The translations under genes were made by a program, and so were the position numbers. The notes under the pieces were generated by a model, which saw nothing but the letters and a program-made list of their open reading frames with translations, ran no database searches and was not told the origin of the DNA. This document shows positions 1-5,418 of a stretch of 5,418 nt of DNA, in pieces. The stretch lies in contig JALWSI010000147.1 in the NCBI GenBank assembly GCA_027080315.1, positions 1-5,418 of the forward strand, in the 5' to 3' direction. Numbering within the stretch: the stretch's first letter is position 1; each line of letters begins with the position of its first letter. The DNA is from a bacterium. GTDB taxonomy: Bacteria > Thermosulfidibacterota > Thermosulfidibacteria > Thermosulfidibacterales > JALWSI01.

Positions 1-408
1 CTGGTTATGAACGATAAAGACGTCCTCCATCTCTGCTGCTGTGATCGGAACTGGGAGAGCCCGGACGGGTTGAAGAGGGATTTTGACGTTACCCTTACCT
101 ATGAAAGGGGTAAGGTTGAGAAGGAGGACATGTCCATCATCACCGATATAGTCATTCCAAAGATAGAAGAGTTCAATCCCGATCTCTTCTTCTGGTATTT
201 TGGATTTGACACCTGCTCTGGTGATTATGGAAGCTTGGGGCTTAGCAGAGAGTTTTTTGTGGAGATGGGTAGGAAACTGGTGGATATGGCTTACAGAAAC
301 TGGAATGGCAAGATGCACGTGGTTCTTGCCGGTGGGGCCAATCGTGAGACCGCAACCTGGTTGCTTCCAAGGGTGATTCAGCTTCTTGCTCAGGAGGAGA
401 TCCTTTGA
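1..408 (+). CDS. Histone deacetylase-family protein (AcuC/HDAC-like), C-terminal part, 5' end outside window
   Basis: The frame is open from base 1, so the Met at base 7 is probably internal and the gene starts upstream. The visible 135 codons match the C-terminal third of the arginase/deacetylase fold (numbered from that Met). A strand ends in HLCCCDRNW, then IPKIEEFNPDLFFWYFGFD (50-68) corresponds to the family block 'iP.i..f.PDl.....GFD', where the final Asp (D68) is normally a Zn ligand. It is followed by SGD and a Leu-rich loop, then the closing strand HVVLAGGA (104-111). The family removes acetyl groups from lysine or polyamine-type substrates in the cytoplasm. At the position of the family's catalytic Tyr (GGY) this protein has Ala (GGA, codon 337-339), so activity may be altered or absent. 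The N-terminal His-Asp catalytic region lies outside the window. Its TGA overlaps the TTG start of the next gene, implying an operon. Family assignment is fairly safe; substrate is unknown. Confidence 0.8.
   Translation: MVMNDKDVLHLCCCDRNWESPDGLKRDFDVTLTYERGKVEKEDMSIITDIVIPKIEEFNPDLFFWYFGFDTCSGDYGSLGLSREFFVEMGRKLVDMAYRNWNGKMHVVLAGGANRETATWLLPRVIQLLAQEEIL
392..399 (+). promoter_or_regulatory. Ribosome binding site deciding a TTG start
   Basis: AGGAGGAG lies inside the last codons of the deacetylase-like gene, 5 nt before TTG at 405-407. This strong Shine-Dalgarno match supports the rare TTG start of the ferredoxin gene. Confidence 0.75.
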
Positions 409-872
409 AGTTCTCAAAAAAGGTTGTTTTGGAATTCCCTCAGCACACTTGGGACCAGCCCATAATCTACGCCTTGAACACCAAATACGATCTTATGTTC
501 AACATAATAAAGGCTAAGATCACCCCTCGTCAGGAGGGGGTTATGACCCTTGAACTCTCGGGGGATAAGGAGAACTTTGACAAAGGCATAGAGTTTCTCA
601 AAGAGGTGGGGGTTAGAGTTAGGTTTCTTGCTGGGGACATTGAAAGAGATGAAAAACTTTGCACCCATTGTGGATTGTGTACAGTGATCTGTCCCACCGA
701 TGCCCTATCTTTAAACCGGGATACCATGGAGGTCTCTTTTGATAAGGAGCGTTGTGTGGGTTGCGAGTTATGTGTTCCCTTGTGTCCTTTTAAGGCGATA
801 ATTATGAATATCCCTTCCCATTCCCAACGTAACAGTCTTCAGAACAATAGAAGAGGTAATAAAAAGCCTTAA
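405..872 (+). CDS. NIL-domain ferredoxin, 2[4Fe-4S] type
   Basis: A 155-residue cytoplasmic protein in two parts. Residues ~4-76 resemble a NIL domain, the ACT-like small-ligand fold also found at the C-terminus of MetN transporters; the pattern is a strand VVLEFP, a helix, a beta pair with MTLELSG, and GIEFLKEVGVRVRFL. Residues ~84-133 form a bacterial-type ferredoxin with two CxxCxxCxxxCP motifs: Cys86/89/92/96 and Cys117/120/123/127. Each should hold one 4Fe-4S cluster. A basic tail of about 20 residues follows. NIL-ferredoxins are known in anaerobes, where relatives (for example MA1822 of Methanosarcina) act with a DUF39 protein in homocysteine formation. No DUF39 gene is visible here, so a role in sulfur or methionine metabolism is only a suggestion. 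The TTG start is chosen because of the strong SD at 392-399 and the overlap TTGA with the upstream stop, which indicates translational coupling. The stop overlaps the stop of the convergent PilZ gene. Confidence 0.88.
   Translation: MKFSKKVVLEFPQHTWDQPIIYALNTKYDLMFNIIKAKITPRQEGVMTLELSGDKENFDKGIEFLKEVGVRVRFLAGDIERDEKLCTHCGLCTVICPTDALSLNRDTMEVSFDKERCVGCELCVPLCPFKAIIMNIPSHSQRNSLQNNRRGNKKP
869..872. other. TTAA palindrome supplying both convergent stop codons
   Basis: The + strand ferredoxin gene ends with TAA at 870-872. The minus-strand PilZ gene ends with TAA read from 871-869. The palindromic TTAA serves both, leaving no intergenic DNA and no visible hairpin terminator around it. Confidence 0.9.
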
Positions 873-1549
873 TCGTCCTTTGCAATTTCATCGTTATCAA
901 CCAGACGGCATACCTCTTTCAGCTCAGGAATCTTCTCTCTCATCACCTGTTCTATCTTCTCACTTGCTTCTGGAGATAGCGTATCAAACATGATCCCGTA
1001 GCCGTTGAAACCGGGCACATCTGTGGGAACCATCCTTACCGCTTTCCCGAGCGTGCTTATCTTTCCTCCGTCTATGTAGAAGGTGCAGATTATTGGAAGG
1101 TCCAGAGGTAGTATTCCTGCCACTGTAGCGAAACAACCCTTCTCTGTGAGGTCTCCCACCACTCCACCCAGGAGAGCCTCGCTGTCCTCGGTGGGATACC
1201 TGAAGGTTGCACATAAGTGCACCGGTATCCTTACGCTGCTTCTCATGTCGCATATCTCAAACTTTGAGCTTAGAGAGAACCTAACTAATCTGGGAGAGTC
1301 GGATATTTTAAGCACCTTGCTTTTGAAGCCTGCTCTCTTTTTGTCAACGGCAAAAGAGAGTAAAACCTCCTCTCCCTCGTTAAAGAAGATGGGGTTTCCT
1401 TTGTGGTCACAGGGCTCTAAGACCTCTAAGAAATCATCTGATACGTCCCAGATCACACCTCTTGCTTTTGGGAAGGTGCTCATCTTGTCTTCTGGGGAGG
1501 GGAAAATGTCTACGCTGGAGCATCTTGAAACGAGCTTTTTGGGGTCCAC
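869..1549 (-). CDS. PilZ-domain protein (YcgR-like two-part layout), probable c-di-GMP receptor
   Basis: A 226-residue soluble protein without signal peptide or membrane segment. The first ~98 residues form a beta-rich N-terminal region like the PilZN/YcgR-N domain (EGEEVLLSF near 58-66, VRFSLSSKF near 89-97). The PilZ domain follows. It shows the arginine motif RSSVR at 103-107 (RxxxR), then DLTEKG at 133-138, matching D/NxSxxG with Thr in place of Ser, and ends with GYGIMFD at 183-189 and a C-terminal helix. In the family these two motifs bind cyclic di-GMP, and YcgR-type proteins act on flagella or polysaccharide export. The partner here is not known. The start is GTG at 1549-1547: an in-frame TAA lies 18-20 nt upstream and AAAGGA (1560-1555) sits 5 nt before the GTG. 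A later ATG (codon 23) has no comparable SD. The gene begins only 21 nt after tRNA-Ser on the same strand, so it is probably expressed on the tRNA transcript or by readthrough. Confidence 0.87.
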   Translation of the reverse strand: MDPKKLVSRCSSVDIFPSPEDKMSTFPKARGVIWDVSDDFLEVLEPCDHKGNPIFFNEGEEVLLSFAVDKKRAGFKSKVLKISDSPRLVRFSLSSKFEICDMRSSVRIPVHLCATFRYPTEDSEALLGGVVGDLTEKGCFATVAGILPLDLPIICTFYIDGGKISTLGKAVRMVPTDVPGFNGYGIMFDTLSPEASEKIEQVMREKIPELKEVCRLVDNDEIAKDD

Positions 1550-1570
1550 TTTTTTCCTTTCTCTTTATCT

Positions 1571-1661
1571 TGGCGGAGAGGGAGGGATTCGAACCCTCGA
1601 TACGGTCTTCCCGTATCCTCGCTTAGCAGGCGAGTGCCTTCAGCCGCTCGGCCACCTCTCC
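1571..1661 (-). tRNA. tRNA-Ser, anticodon GCU
   Basis: The 91-nt minus-strand gene folds as a complete class II tRNA. It has acceptor stem GGAGAGG/CCTCTCC with G73 and an encoded CCA (1573-1571). The D-arm contains GCCGAGCGGCTGAAGGC and the anticodon stem is CTCGC/GCGAG with loop CTGCTAA. The anticodon GCT is at 1627-1625. The long variable arm is GATACGG, loop GAAGA, CCGTATC, and the T-arm is GAGGG-TTCGAAT-CCCTC. The long variable arm and G73 are serine identity features; it reads AGC/AGU codons. It stands between the propeller operon and the PilZ gene, all on the same strand. Confidence 0.98.
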
Positions 1662-1665
1662 GCAT

Positions 1666-1727
1666 TTTGGGGAACAGGTGCCTTTCCCATCTTCTGAGGT
1701 ATAAGATAGGCCCCTCTGTTCCCCAAA
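1666..1727. repeat. 12-bp inverted repeat / imperfect stem-loop ahead of tRNA-Ser
   Basis: Perfect 12-bp arms TTTGGGGAACAG (1666-1677) and CTGTTCCCCAAA (1716-1727) are separated by 38 bp. The inside can extend the pairing: GCCT (1680-1683) with AGGC (1708-1711) and ATCTT (1689-1693) with AAGAT (1703-1707), leaving a 9-nt loop and a 5-nt bulge. It starts 9 nt after the stop of the second propeller gene and ends 4 nt before the mature 5' end of tRNA-Ser. Neither strand has a T-run after the stem, so it is not a classical intrinsic terminator. It could be an RNA processing or stabilising structure at the operon 3' end, or a paired protein-binding site; the sequence alone does not decide. Confidence 0.75.
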
Positions 1728-1732
1728 GTCAA
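1703..1732 (-). promoter_or_regulatory. Candidate sigma70-type promoter for tRNA-Ser (and PilZ gene)
   Basis: On the minus strand TTGACT (1732-1727, five of six to the consensus -35) is followed after 18 bp by TATCTT (1708-1703, four of six to the -10). Transcription would begin near 1696, about 35 nt before the mature tRNA 5' end. One arm of the inverted repeat falls in the spacer and the other in the tRNA leader. The prediction rests on consensus matching only. Confidence 0.4.
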
Positions 1733-1743
1733 GTGGTCACTTG
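1730..1743. repeat. Small inverted repeat over a stop codon
   Basis: CAAGTG (1730-1735) and CACTTG (1738-1743) are perfect 6-bp arms around a 2-bp centre. They span the TGA stop of the second propeller gene (1739-1737) and abut the candidate -35 box. It may be a small operator, or chance. Confidence 0.35.
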
Positions 1744-3491
1744 CCCAGGTGTAGAACGGTGTAGGTGAGTTCCCATATTCCGTCGGCTTTAAAGTTAGAG
1801 AGGTCGTCTTGCACCGTAGAGGGAACCACCAGAATGTAGAATATATAGTCCCCTTCCGGAAGAAGCAGGTCCCCCGTTATGGGGTTCACCACAGAAAAAG
1901 CAGGAAGTACCTCTGCCTTCAGTGGAGCCATCATATTCTTCTTCCAGGGGGCCAGGGTTGTTGATGAGAAGCTCCCGTCAGGTTGCAGGATATAGAGACC
2001 ACTGCCTATGCCAATAGCGAAGTAGATGTTTACAGCCACTGGGTTTCCTTCTTCATCCACATAGAGGGGCAGAGAAAGGTCAATTTTAAGCTGGGTGCCG
2101 TTATTAGCTACGCTACCCAACCCCAGGTAGTTGCCCTCTGTTACATCAGGATCCTCTTGAAGGGAGGGATTTCTCACCTCAGCGGTCTTGAGGGTGTGAG
2201 AAAGCACGTGGCCTTTGTAGCGAATAATCTTCCACTCGTAGCCTCCCACGCTTCCAGACACACCAACCACTGTGGCCTCTCCTGTCTTTGATACCACCAC
2301 CTTGTAGCCAGTTTCGTTGATGCCAGAATCGCCTATGATATCGCTCCATAGCTGGTCGCCTTCGCTATTGTAAGAGATTACCAGAATCTCCTTCTCGCTA
2401 CCGTTGTAGGTGTATCCCGTAACTATGACATTGCCGGACAGATCGCAGGCTACATCGTAGGCCTCGTCGTTATTACCGCCGTCGTAGCTTCTTGAGATCA
2501 CTTCGCTGCCATCAGATGGGTCATACCACACCACCTTGAGGTTACGCCGGCTCTCCTTTTCGTATCCGGCCACCACAACCCTTCCAGTGTTGTCAAAGGC
2601 TACGCTCCTTGCTTCACTGGTGGTGTCCATAACCTTGGTCCAAAGCAAGTTGCCTTCTGCCGAGAGCAGAACCACTGTCCAACGATGGTCAGTTCCGTTG
2701 TAAGAATAACCCACTGCAGCCACCTTGCCATCTGGTGCAACAGCCAGGTCCTTCATCTGTCCGGTGGGAAGATCTGGCCCTGCTTTCTCCCAAAGCACTT
2801 CACCGTCAAGGGTGTTCATCCCTATGAGTAGCCAGGAGGAGGCTGTTGAGTTGCTTCTCATTCCACCTACCACCGCTAAGTGGTTTCCTCCAGTACCTAC
2901 AAAGTTTGCAAAATCGTTGGTGGTTCTCGTTAGGGTCTTGGCCCATGCCCTGTTTCCAGTTGTGGTGTCGTATGCATGAACCCTGATGTAAGTGTTGGAG
3001 CCATCGTTTGTGTATCCTGCAACTACAGCGGTGTCTCCATCCAGGTCTATGGCCCTGGCCTCGTCGTCGTGCCCGTTGTTATCCCAGGAGTCTTGCCAGG
3101 TGATCTCTCCACTTAAGGGGTCTATCTCTACAACGTGCCAGTCTTTACTTGAGCTGTTGCTTCCTTGGCTACCTGCAACAATCACCTTTGAGTCTATTTC
3201 AGCCACCCCGTAGGCAGTGTCACAATCGCTGAAGTCCTTTGTGAGTTGAGAAGGCAGCTTTTTTCCGCTTTCGTAGTAGATGATGCTCCAGTCGTCTCCT
3301 CCAGGTGAATGCTCCACGGTTCCTGCCATGGCCACGTTTCCTTGGTTGTCAACAGTAACGGCAGGAGGGGTATTGCTTCCAGTTACCGTGCTGGGAGGAT
3401 AAAGCCTCTCTGTGCTGCCGTCTGCCAAGGCGTAGCTGCATAGCATCGCCACTGTGCAAAGGGCAATTAGTAGCTGAATTAATCTCCTCAT
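1737..3491 (-). CDS. Exported 8-bladed beta-propeller protein with conserved C-terminal domain (paralogue 2)
   Basis: 584 residues. A Sec signal peptide occupies 1-23 (MRR, hydrophobic core, cleavage after ALA), with no lipobox, so the mature protein should be periplasmic or secreted. Residues ~41-430 hold eight repeats of about 50 residues, anchored by 'hxVxG' strands ending at G57, G107, G159, G209, G261, G309, G359 and G410. Typical blades read DGKVAAVGYSYNG... followed by 'GNLLW'. This resembles delta-60/SBBP-type propeller repeats. Residues ~431-584 form a separate domain with YLGLGSVANNG (455-465), LPEGDYIFYILVV (544-556) and a final strand LTYTVL; the neighbouring protein has the same domain. 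Propellers of this kind bind ligands or partners; no catalytic motif is seen, so the function is unknown. ATG at 3491 is preceded by AAGGAGG with a 6-nt spacing, starting directly after the stop of the upstream paralogue. A PQQ-type enzyme is less likely, because repeat length and motifs differ. Confidence 0.88.
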   Translation of the reverse strand: MRRLIQLLIALCTVAMLCSYALADGSTERLYPPSTVTGSNTPPAVTVDNQGNVAMAGTVEHSPGGDDWSIIYYESGKKLPSQLTKDFSDCDTAYGVAEIDSKVIVAGSQGSNSSSKDWHVVEIDPLSGEITWQDSWDNNGHDDEARAIDLDGDTAVVAGYTNDGSNTYIRVHAYDTTTGNRAWAKTLTRTTNDFANFVGTGGNHLAVVGGMRSNSTASSWLLIGMNTLDGEVLWEKAGPDLPTGQMKDLAVAPDGKVAAVGYSYNGTDHRWTVVLLSAEGNLLWTKVMDTTSEARSVAFDNTGRVVVAGYEKESRRNLKVVWYDPSDGSEVISRSYDGGNNDEAYDVACDLSGNVIVTGYTYNGSEKEILVISYNSEGDQLWSDIIGDSGINETGYKVVVSKTGEATVVGVSGSVGGYEWKIIRYKGHVLSHTLKTAEVRNPSLQEDPDVTEGNYLGLGSVANNGTQLKIDLSLPLYVDEEGNPVAVNIYFAIGIGSGLYILQPDGSFSSTTLAPWKKNMMAPLKAEVLPAFSVVNPITGDLLLPEGDYIFYILVVPSTVQDDLSNFKADGIWELTYTVLHLGK

Positions 3492-3497
3492 TTTTCT

Positions 3498-3504
3498 CCT
3501 CCTT
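3498..3504 (-). promoter_or_regulatory. Ribosome binding site in the propeller gene junction
   Basis: AAGGAGG (3504-3498) directly follows the TGA of the first propeller gene (3507-3505) and lies 6 nt before the ATG of the second. The whole junction is 13 nt, so ribosomes ending the first gene can restart on the second. Confidence 0.8.
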
Positions 3505-5265
3505 TCACCTTAAGTTTATGGCGGTGTATTCAATAAAGTACTTTTGGGTTTCCCAGTTGAAGCTATTAAAGTTCTCAGCATCTTCTCCATAAAGGGCTGC
3601 AATGAAAAAGAGATACTCCCCCTCTGGAATGGTTAGCTCTCCCTCATCATTTCTGACGCGTATGCTTGGCAAGAGGGTGCCTTCTACAGGGTATGAGAGA
3701 TCTTTCAAAACAGGCTCGTCTTGGGTGGTTAGTGTAAACTCCTGATCAAAGAAGAGAATCCCCACAGAGGGAACCACTATGCCAGCGTAGGCTGCTATTT
3801 GAAGCGGCAGATACGTTGAGTTGTCCAGAAATACGGGGAAGGCAACAGAGAACTCCACGCTGTCCCCACCATTGGCTATCTGGCCTATTCCAAGGTGCTC
3901 TTCTGTTGATACATTTGTTTTCTCTTTTGGAGAGACGAAAAGGATCTTTTGCCCAAGGGTTTCTGTGCCATACTGCTGGCCGAACGCCATGAGCTTCCAA
4001 TCTTCTCCGGTTCTTCCCACAAGGGCTATCCCTCCATCTGGGGCAAGGGATAGTTGAGGATCCGTGTCTTCTGTTCCTCCGTCGTAGGTGTACTCCCAGA
4101 CCTTCTCTCCGAGAGACGAGAAACGACCTATCCACCAATCGTCATCCTTTCCGTTGTTTGAGATGCCTATTGCAACAATGTGGGTGGATAGGTCTCCTTT
4201 TACCTGTGTTATGTTCTGGTCGTTCTCTTCAGAAAGCCACTTTCTCCAGAGTTCCTTTCCCTCTTTGTCAACTGCCAAAAGCAGACCCTCTTTCCCTAAT
4301 TTCTCGCTTACGTAAGAGGTTCCACCTATGGCCCATCCTACTCCTGGTATATCCGTTGCAGATAAGGCCCTGTCTTCGTGGTCTCCTCGGTAGTATCCCC
4401 TCCAGAAGACTCCACCAGAAGAGCTGTACTGAACGAAGATCCAGTCATTGCCTTCTCCTCCATTGGTGGTACCGCACACCAAGGTTCGCCCTTTATTGTC
4501 TAAGGCAAGGTCAGTTGCCTCTGCTGTTCCGTCTCCATACTCCTTCTTCACCCAGCTTCTCTCCCCTTGGGATTGGTAGCTCAGCAGCACCCAGTGCTTA
4601 TCCTCTTCGCTGCCCGAGTTGCCCAGAACCAGCAGATTGCCGTTGTGGTCAAATTTAAGGGCCACCAGAGAGTCGTCTCCTTCGTCGTCGTATATTAAGG
4701 GATTGCTCCATACCATGCCTCCCTGCCCATTGTACAAGAGAACGAGAAGGTCGTCGTCGCTTCCGTTATTGGTGATGCCTCCAACGGCTATTCTCTCTTC
4801 CCCCTCGGGATTCACCCATACAGCCACTGCCAAACCCTTGTCTCCGTGGGGTCCTGGATATCCCCTCTGCCACTTCACCTCTCCCTCTTCTGAGAACATG
4901 ATCACCAGACAGTCATCGTCTTTGCCGTTGTTGGTGGTTCCAACCACAACCACCTCTCCTTTCGGGGTTATTGCCACTGCGGAAACCGTGTCGTCATGGC
5001 CTCCGTCATAGCTCTTGCGCCAGAAAAGAGAGTATTCACCGGTACTATCCCTTTTGTAGAGAGAGACGCTCCAGTCCTTCTCACCAGACTCTTTGATTAC
5101 TGTGCCTGCAACGGCAATTGAACCCTTCACACCGTAGGCCACCTTTGGCGGGTAGATGCTGCCAGCCATGGGTTCCTCAAAGATGGGAGTTTCTGCCAGT
5201 GCAGCTGTTGTCCATATTCCAGATATTGCTATTACCAGCACCCAGATAAGAGGCTTGAGCTTCAT
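3505..5265 (-). CDS. Exported 8-bladed beta-propeller protein with conserved C-terminal domain (paralogue 1)
   Basis: 586 residues, first gene of the pair. The signal peptide is 1-24 (MKLK, hydrophobic core, cleavage after ALA, before ETP). Residues ~37-433 carry eight propeller repeats of 50-55 residues, with key glycines G54, G109, G163, G215, G265, G315, G367 and G417. Many blades end 'GE..W...Y.GG..D', for example WRKSYDGGHDD (82-92). The last blade (VGRTGEDWKLMAF, 416-428) is short, and the strand at YPPKVAYGVKG (38-48) may complete it in the usual ring closure. Three blades contain acidic turns NNGKDDD/NNGSDDD (112-118, 166-172, 370-376). Residues ~434-586 are the C-terminal domain shared with the next gene: HLGIGQIANGG (457-467), IPEGEYLFFIAAL (546-558) and IEYTAI near the end. 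It is probably periplasmic or extracellular and its ligand is unknown. ATG at 5265 has AAGGAGG 8 nt upstream. It shares 'YPP', 'AGTV' and 'DWS' in blade 1 with its neighbour, supporting an old tandem duplication. Confidence 0.88.
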   Translation of the reverse strand: MKLKPLIWVLVIAISGIWTTAALAETPIFEEPMAGSIYPPKVAYGVKGSIAVAGTVIKESGEKDWSVSLYKRDSTGEYSLFWRKSYDGGHDDTVSAVAITPKGEVVVVGTTNNGKDDDCLVIMFSEEGEVKWQRGYPGPHGDKGLAVAVWVNPEGEERIAVGGITNNGSDDDLLVLLYNGQGGMVWSNPLIYDDEGDDSLVALKFDHNGNLLVLGNSGSEEDKHWVLLSYQSQGERSWVKKEYGDGTAEATDLALDNKGRTLVCGTTNGGEGNDWIFVQYSSSGGVFWRGYYRGDHEDRALSATDIPGVGWAIGGTSYVSEKLGKEGLLLAVDKEGKELWRKWLSEENDQNITQVKGDLSTHIVAIGISNNGKDDDWWIGRFSSLGEKVWEYTYDGGTEDTDPQLSLAPDGGIALVGRTGEDWKLMAFGQQYGTETLGQKILFVSPKEKTNVSTEEHLGIGQIANGGDSVEFSVAFPVFLDNSTYLPLQIAAYAGIVVPSVGILFFDQEFTLTTQDEPVLKDLSYPVEGTLLPSIRVRNDEGELTIPEGEYLFFIAALYGEDAENFNSFNWETQKYFIEYTAINLR

Positions 5266-5378
5266 GGTTCTTTCCTCCTTGCTGCTATATTTAGCGTTGC
5301 AAAGGGGCTTTTACCACAACTTATTGGGGACCACAAGGGTTAAGATCATAAAAGCAGAGGGTTTATATTGGGGAGGGT
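5266..5378 (-). promoter_or_regulatory. Leader region of the propeller operon
   Basis: This is the 113 bp between the tRNA-His 3' end and the first propeller ATG. AAGGAGG at 5280-5274 is the ribosome binding site. A weak promoter can be drawn on the minus strand: TTGTGG (5336-5331), 17 bp, TAAAAG (5313-5308). A TATGAT (5350-5345) has no matching -35. TTGTGGT occurs twice as a direct repeat (5336-5330 and 5319-5313) with a 17-bp period. No clear terminator hairpin for tRNA-His is visible, so readthrough from the tRNA into the operon is possible. The ribosome site is solid; the promoter is not. Confidence 0.4.
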
Positions 5379-5418
5379 TGGGGTGAGTGGAGGGATTTGA
5401 ACCCTCGACCCTCGGAGC
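5379..5418 (-). tRNA. tRNA, 3' half, most likely tRNA-His (GUG); 5' part outside window
   Basis: The minus strand shows the end of a tRNA. It has T-arm GAGGG-TTCAAAT-CCCTC, 3' acceptor strand CACTCAC (5389-5383), discriminator C (5382) and encoded CCA (5381-5379). A 5-nt variable loop GGGTC (5411-5407) precedes the T-arm, so this is a class I tRNA. Upstream of it TCCGA fits the 3' anticodon stem, and GC at the window edge fits the loop end after GTG. In bacteria C73 is the hallmark of tRNA-His, where it pairs with an extra 5' G. The anticodon itself is not visible, so identity is inferred. Confidence 0.8.

Noticed and set aside
1083-1697. A 204-codon + strand reading frame across the PilZ gene and tRNA-Ser
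   Set aside because: It is antisense to a recognisable PilZ domain and runs through a complete tRNA gene; the peptide has no recognisable domain.
1666-1727. Classical rho-independent terminator for the propeller operon
   Set aside because: The stem is long and GC-containing, but no T-run follows on either strand, so the standard terminator call is not supported.
1737-3491. Lipoprotein signal at Cys18 of the second propeller protein
   Set aside because: The residues before Cys18 (AML) do not fit a lipobox, while ALA at 21-23 is a good signal peptidase I site.
3821-5011. Several + strand and alternative minus-strand reading frames within the first propeller gene
   Set aside because: They shadow the strongly supported minus-strand frame; their Ser/Pro-rich sequences are the complement of its Asp/Gly/Glu codons.
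3967-5157. Recurrent similar DNA stretches (such as GTCGTC-rich segments) that could suggest a DNA repeat array
   Set aside because: They coincide with the protein-level propeller turns (Asp-Asp-Asp codons) and vary in length and sequence, so they reflect protein repeats, not a CRISPR or satellite array.
5345-5350. TATGAT as a -10 box for the propeller operon
   Set aside because: No acceptable -35 lies 16-18 bp upstream and there is no extended -10 TGn.

Overview
The window reads as ordinary bacterial chromosome, about half G+C, with tightly packed genes and strong Shine-Dalgarno sites. The two large proteins carry classical Sec signal peptides. A histone-deacetylase-fold gene, a NIL-domain ferredoxin, a PilZ (c-di-GMP) protein and delta-60/SBBP-like propeller proteins together fit an anaerobic, probably Gram-negative bacterium of the Desulfobacterota/Thermodesulfobacteria type. 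That taxonomic guess is an inference with low certainty. There is no insertion sequence, CRISPR array or phage gene.

Layout. On the + strand, the 3' end of a histone-deacetylase-family gene (1-408) is translationally coupled to a NIL-domain 2[4Fe-4S] ferredoxin (405-872). This pair converges with a minus-strand PilZ-domain gene (869-1549), and both stop codons come from one TTAA palindrome. Immediately upstream of the PilZ gene on the minus strand is tRNA-Ser(GCU) (1571-1661). It is preceded by a 12-bp inverted repeat and a candidate promoter. Further upstream, a two-gene minus-strand operon (5265 to 1737) encodes two paralogous exported proteins. Each has an 8-bladed beta-propeller followed by the same unassigned C-terminal domain of about 150 residues. 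The window ends inside another minus-strand tRNA, most likely tRNA-His.

How the parts relate. All minus-strand units point the same way: tRNA-His, propeller gene 1 (3505-5265), propeller gene 2 (1737-3491), tRNA-Ser, PilZ gene. The PilZ gene is only 21 nt from the tRNA-Ser 3' end and so probably shares its transcript. The propeller pair has a 13-nt junction and should be co-translated. The most notable content is this pair with its shared C-terminal domain, a deacetylase-like protein that appears to have lost its catalytic tyrosine, and the promoter/hairpin arrangement ahead of tRNA-Ser.
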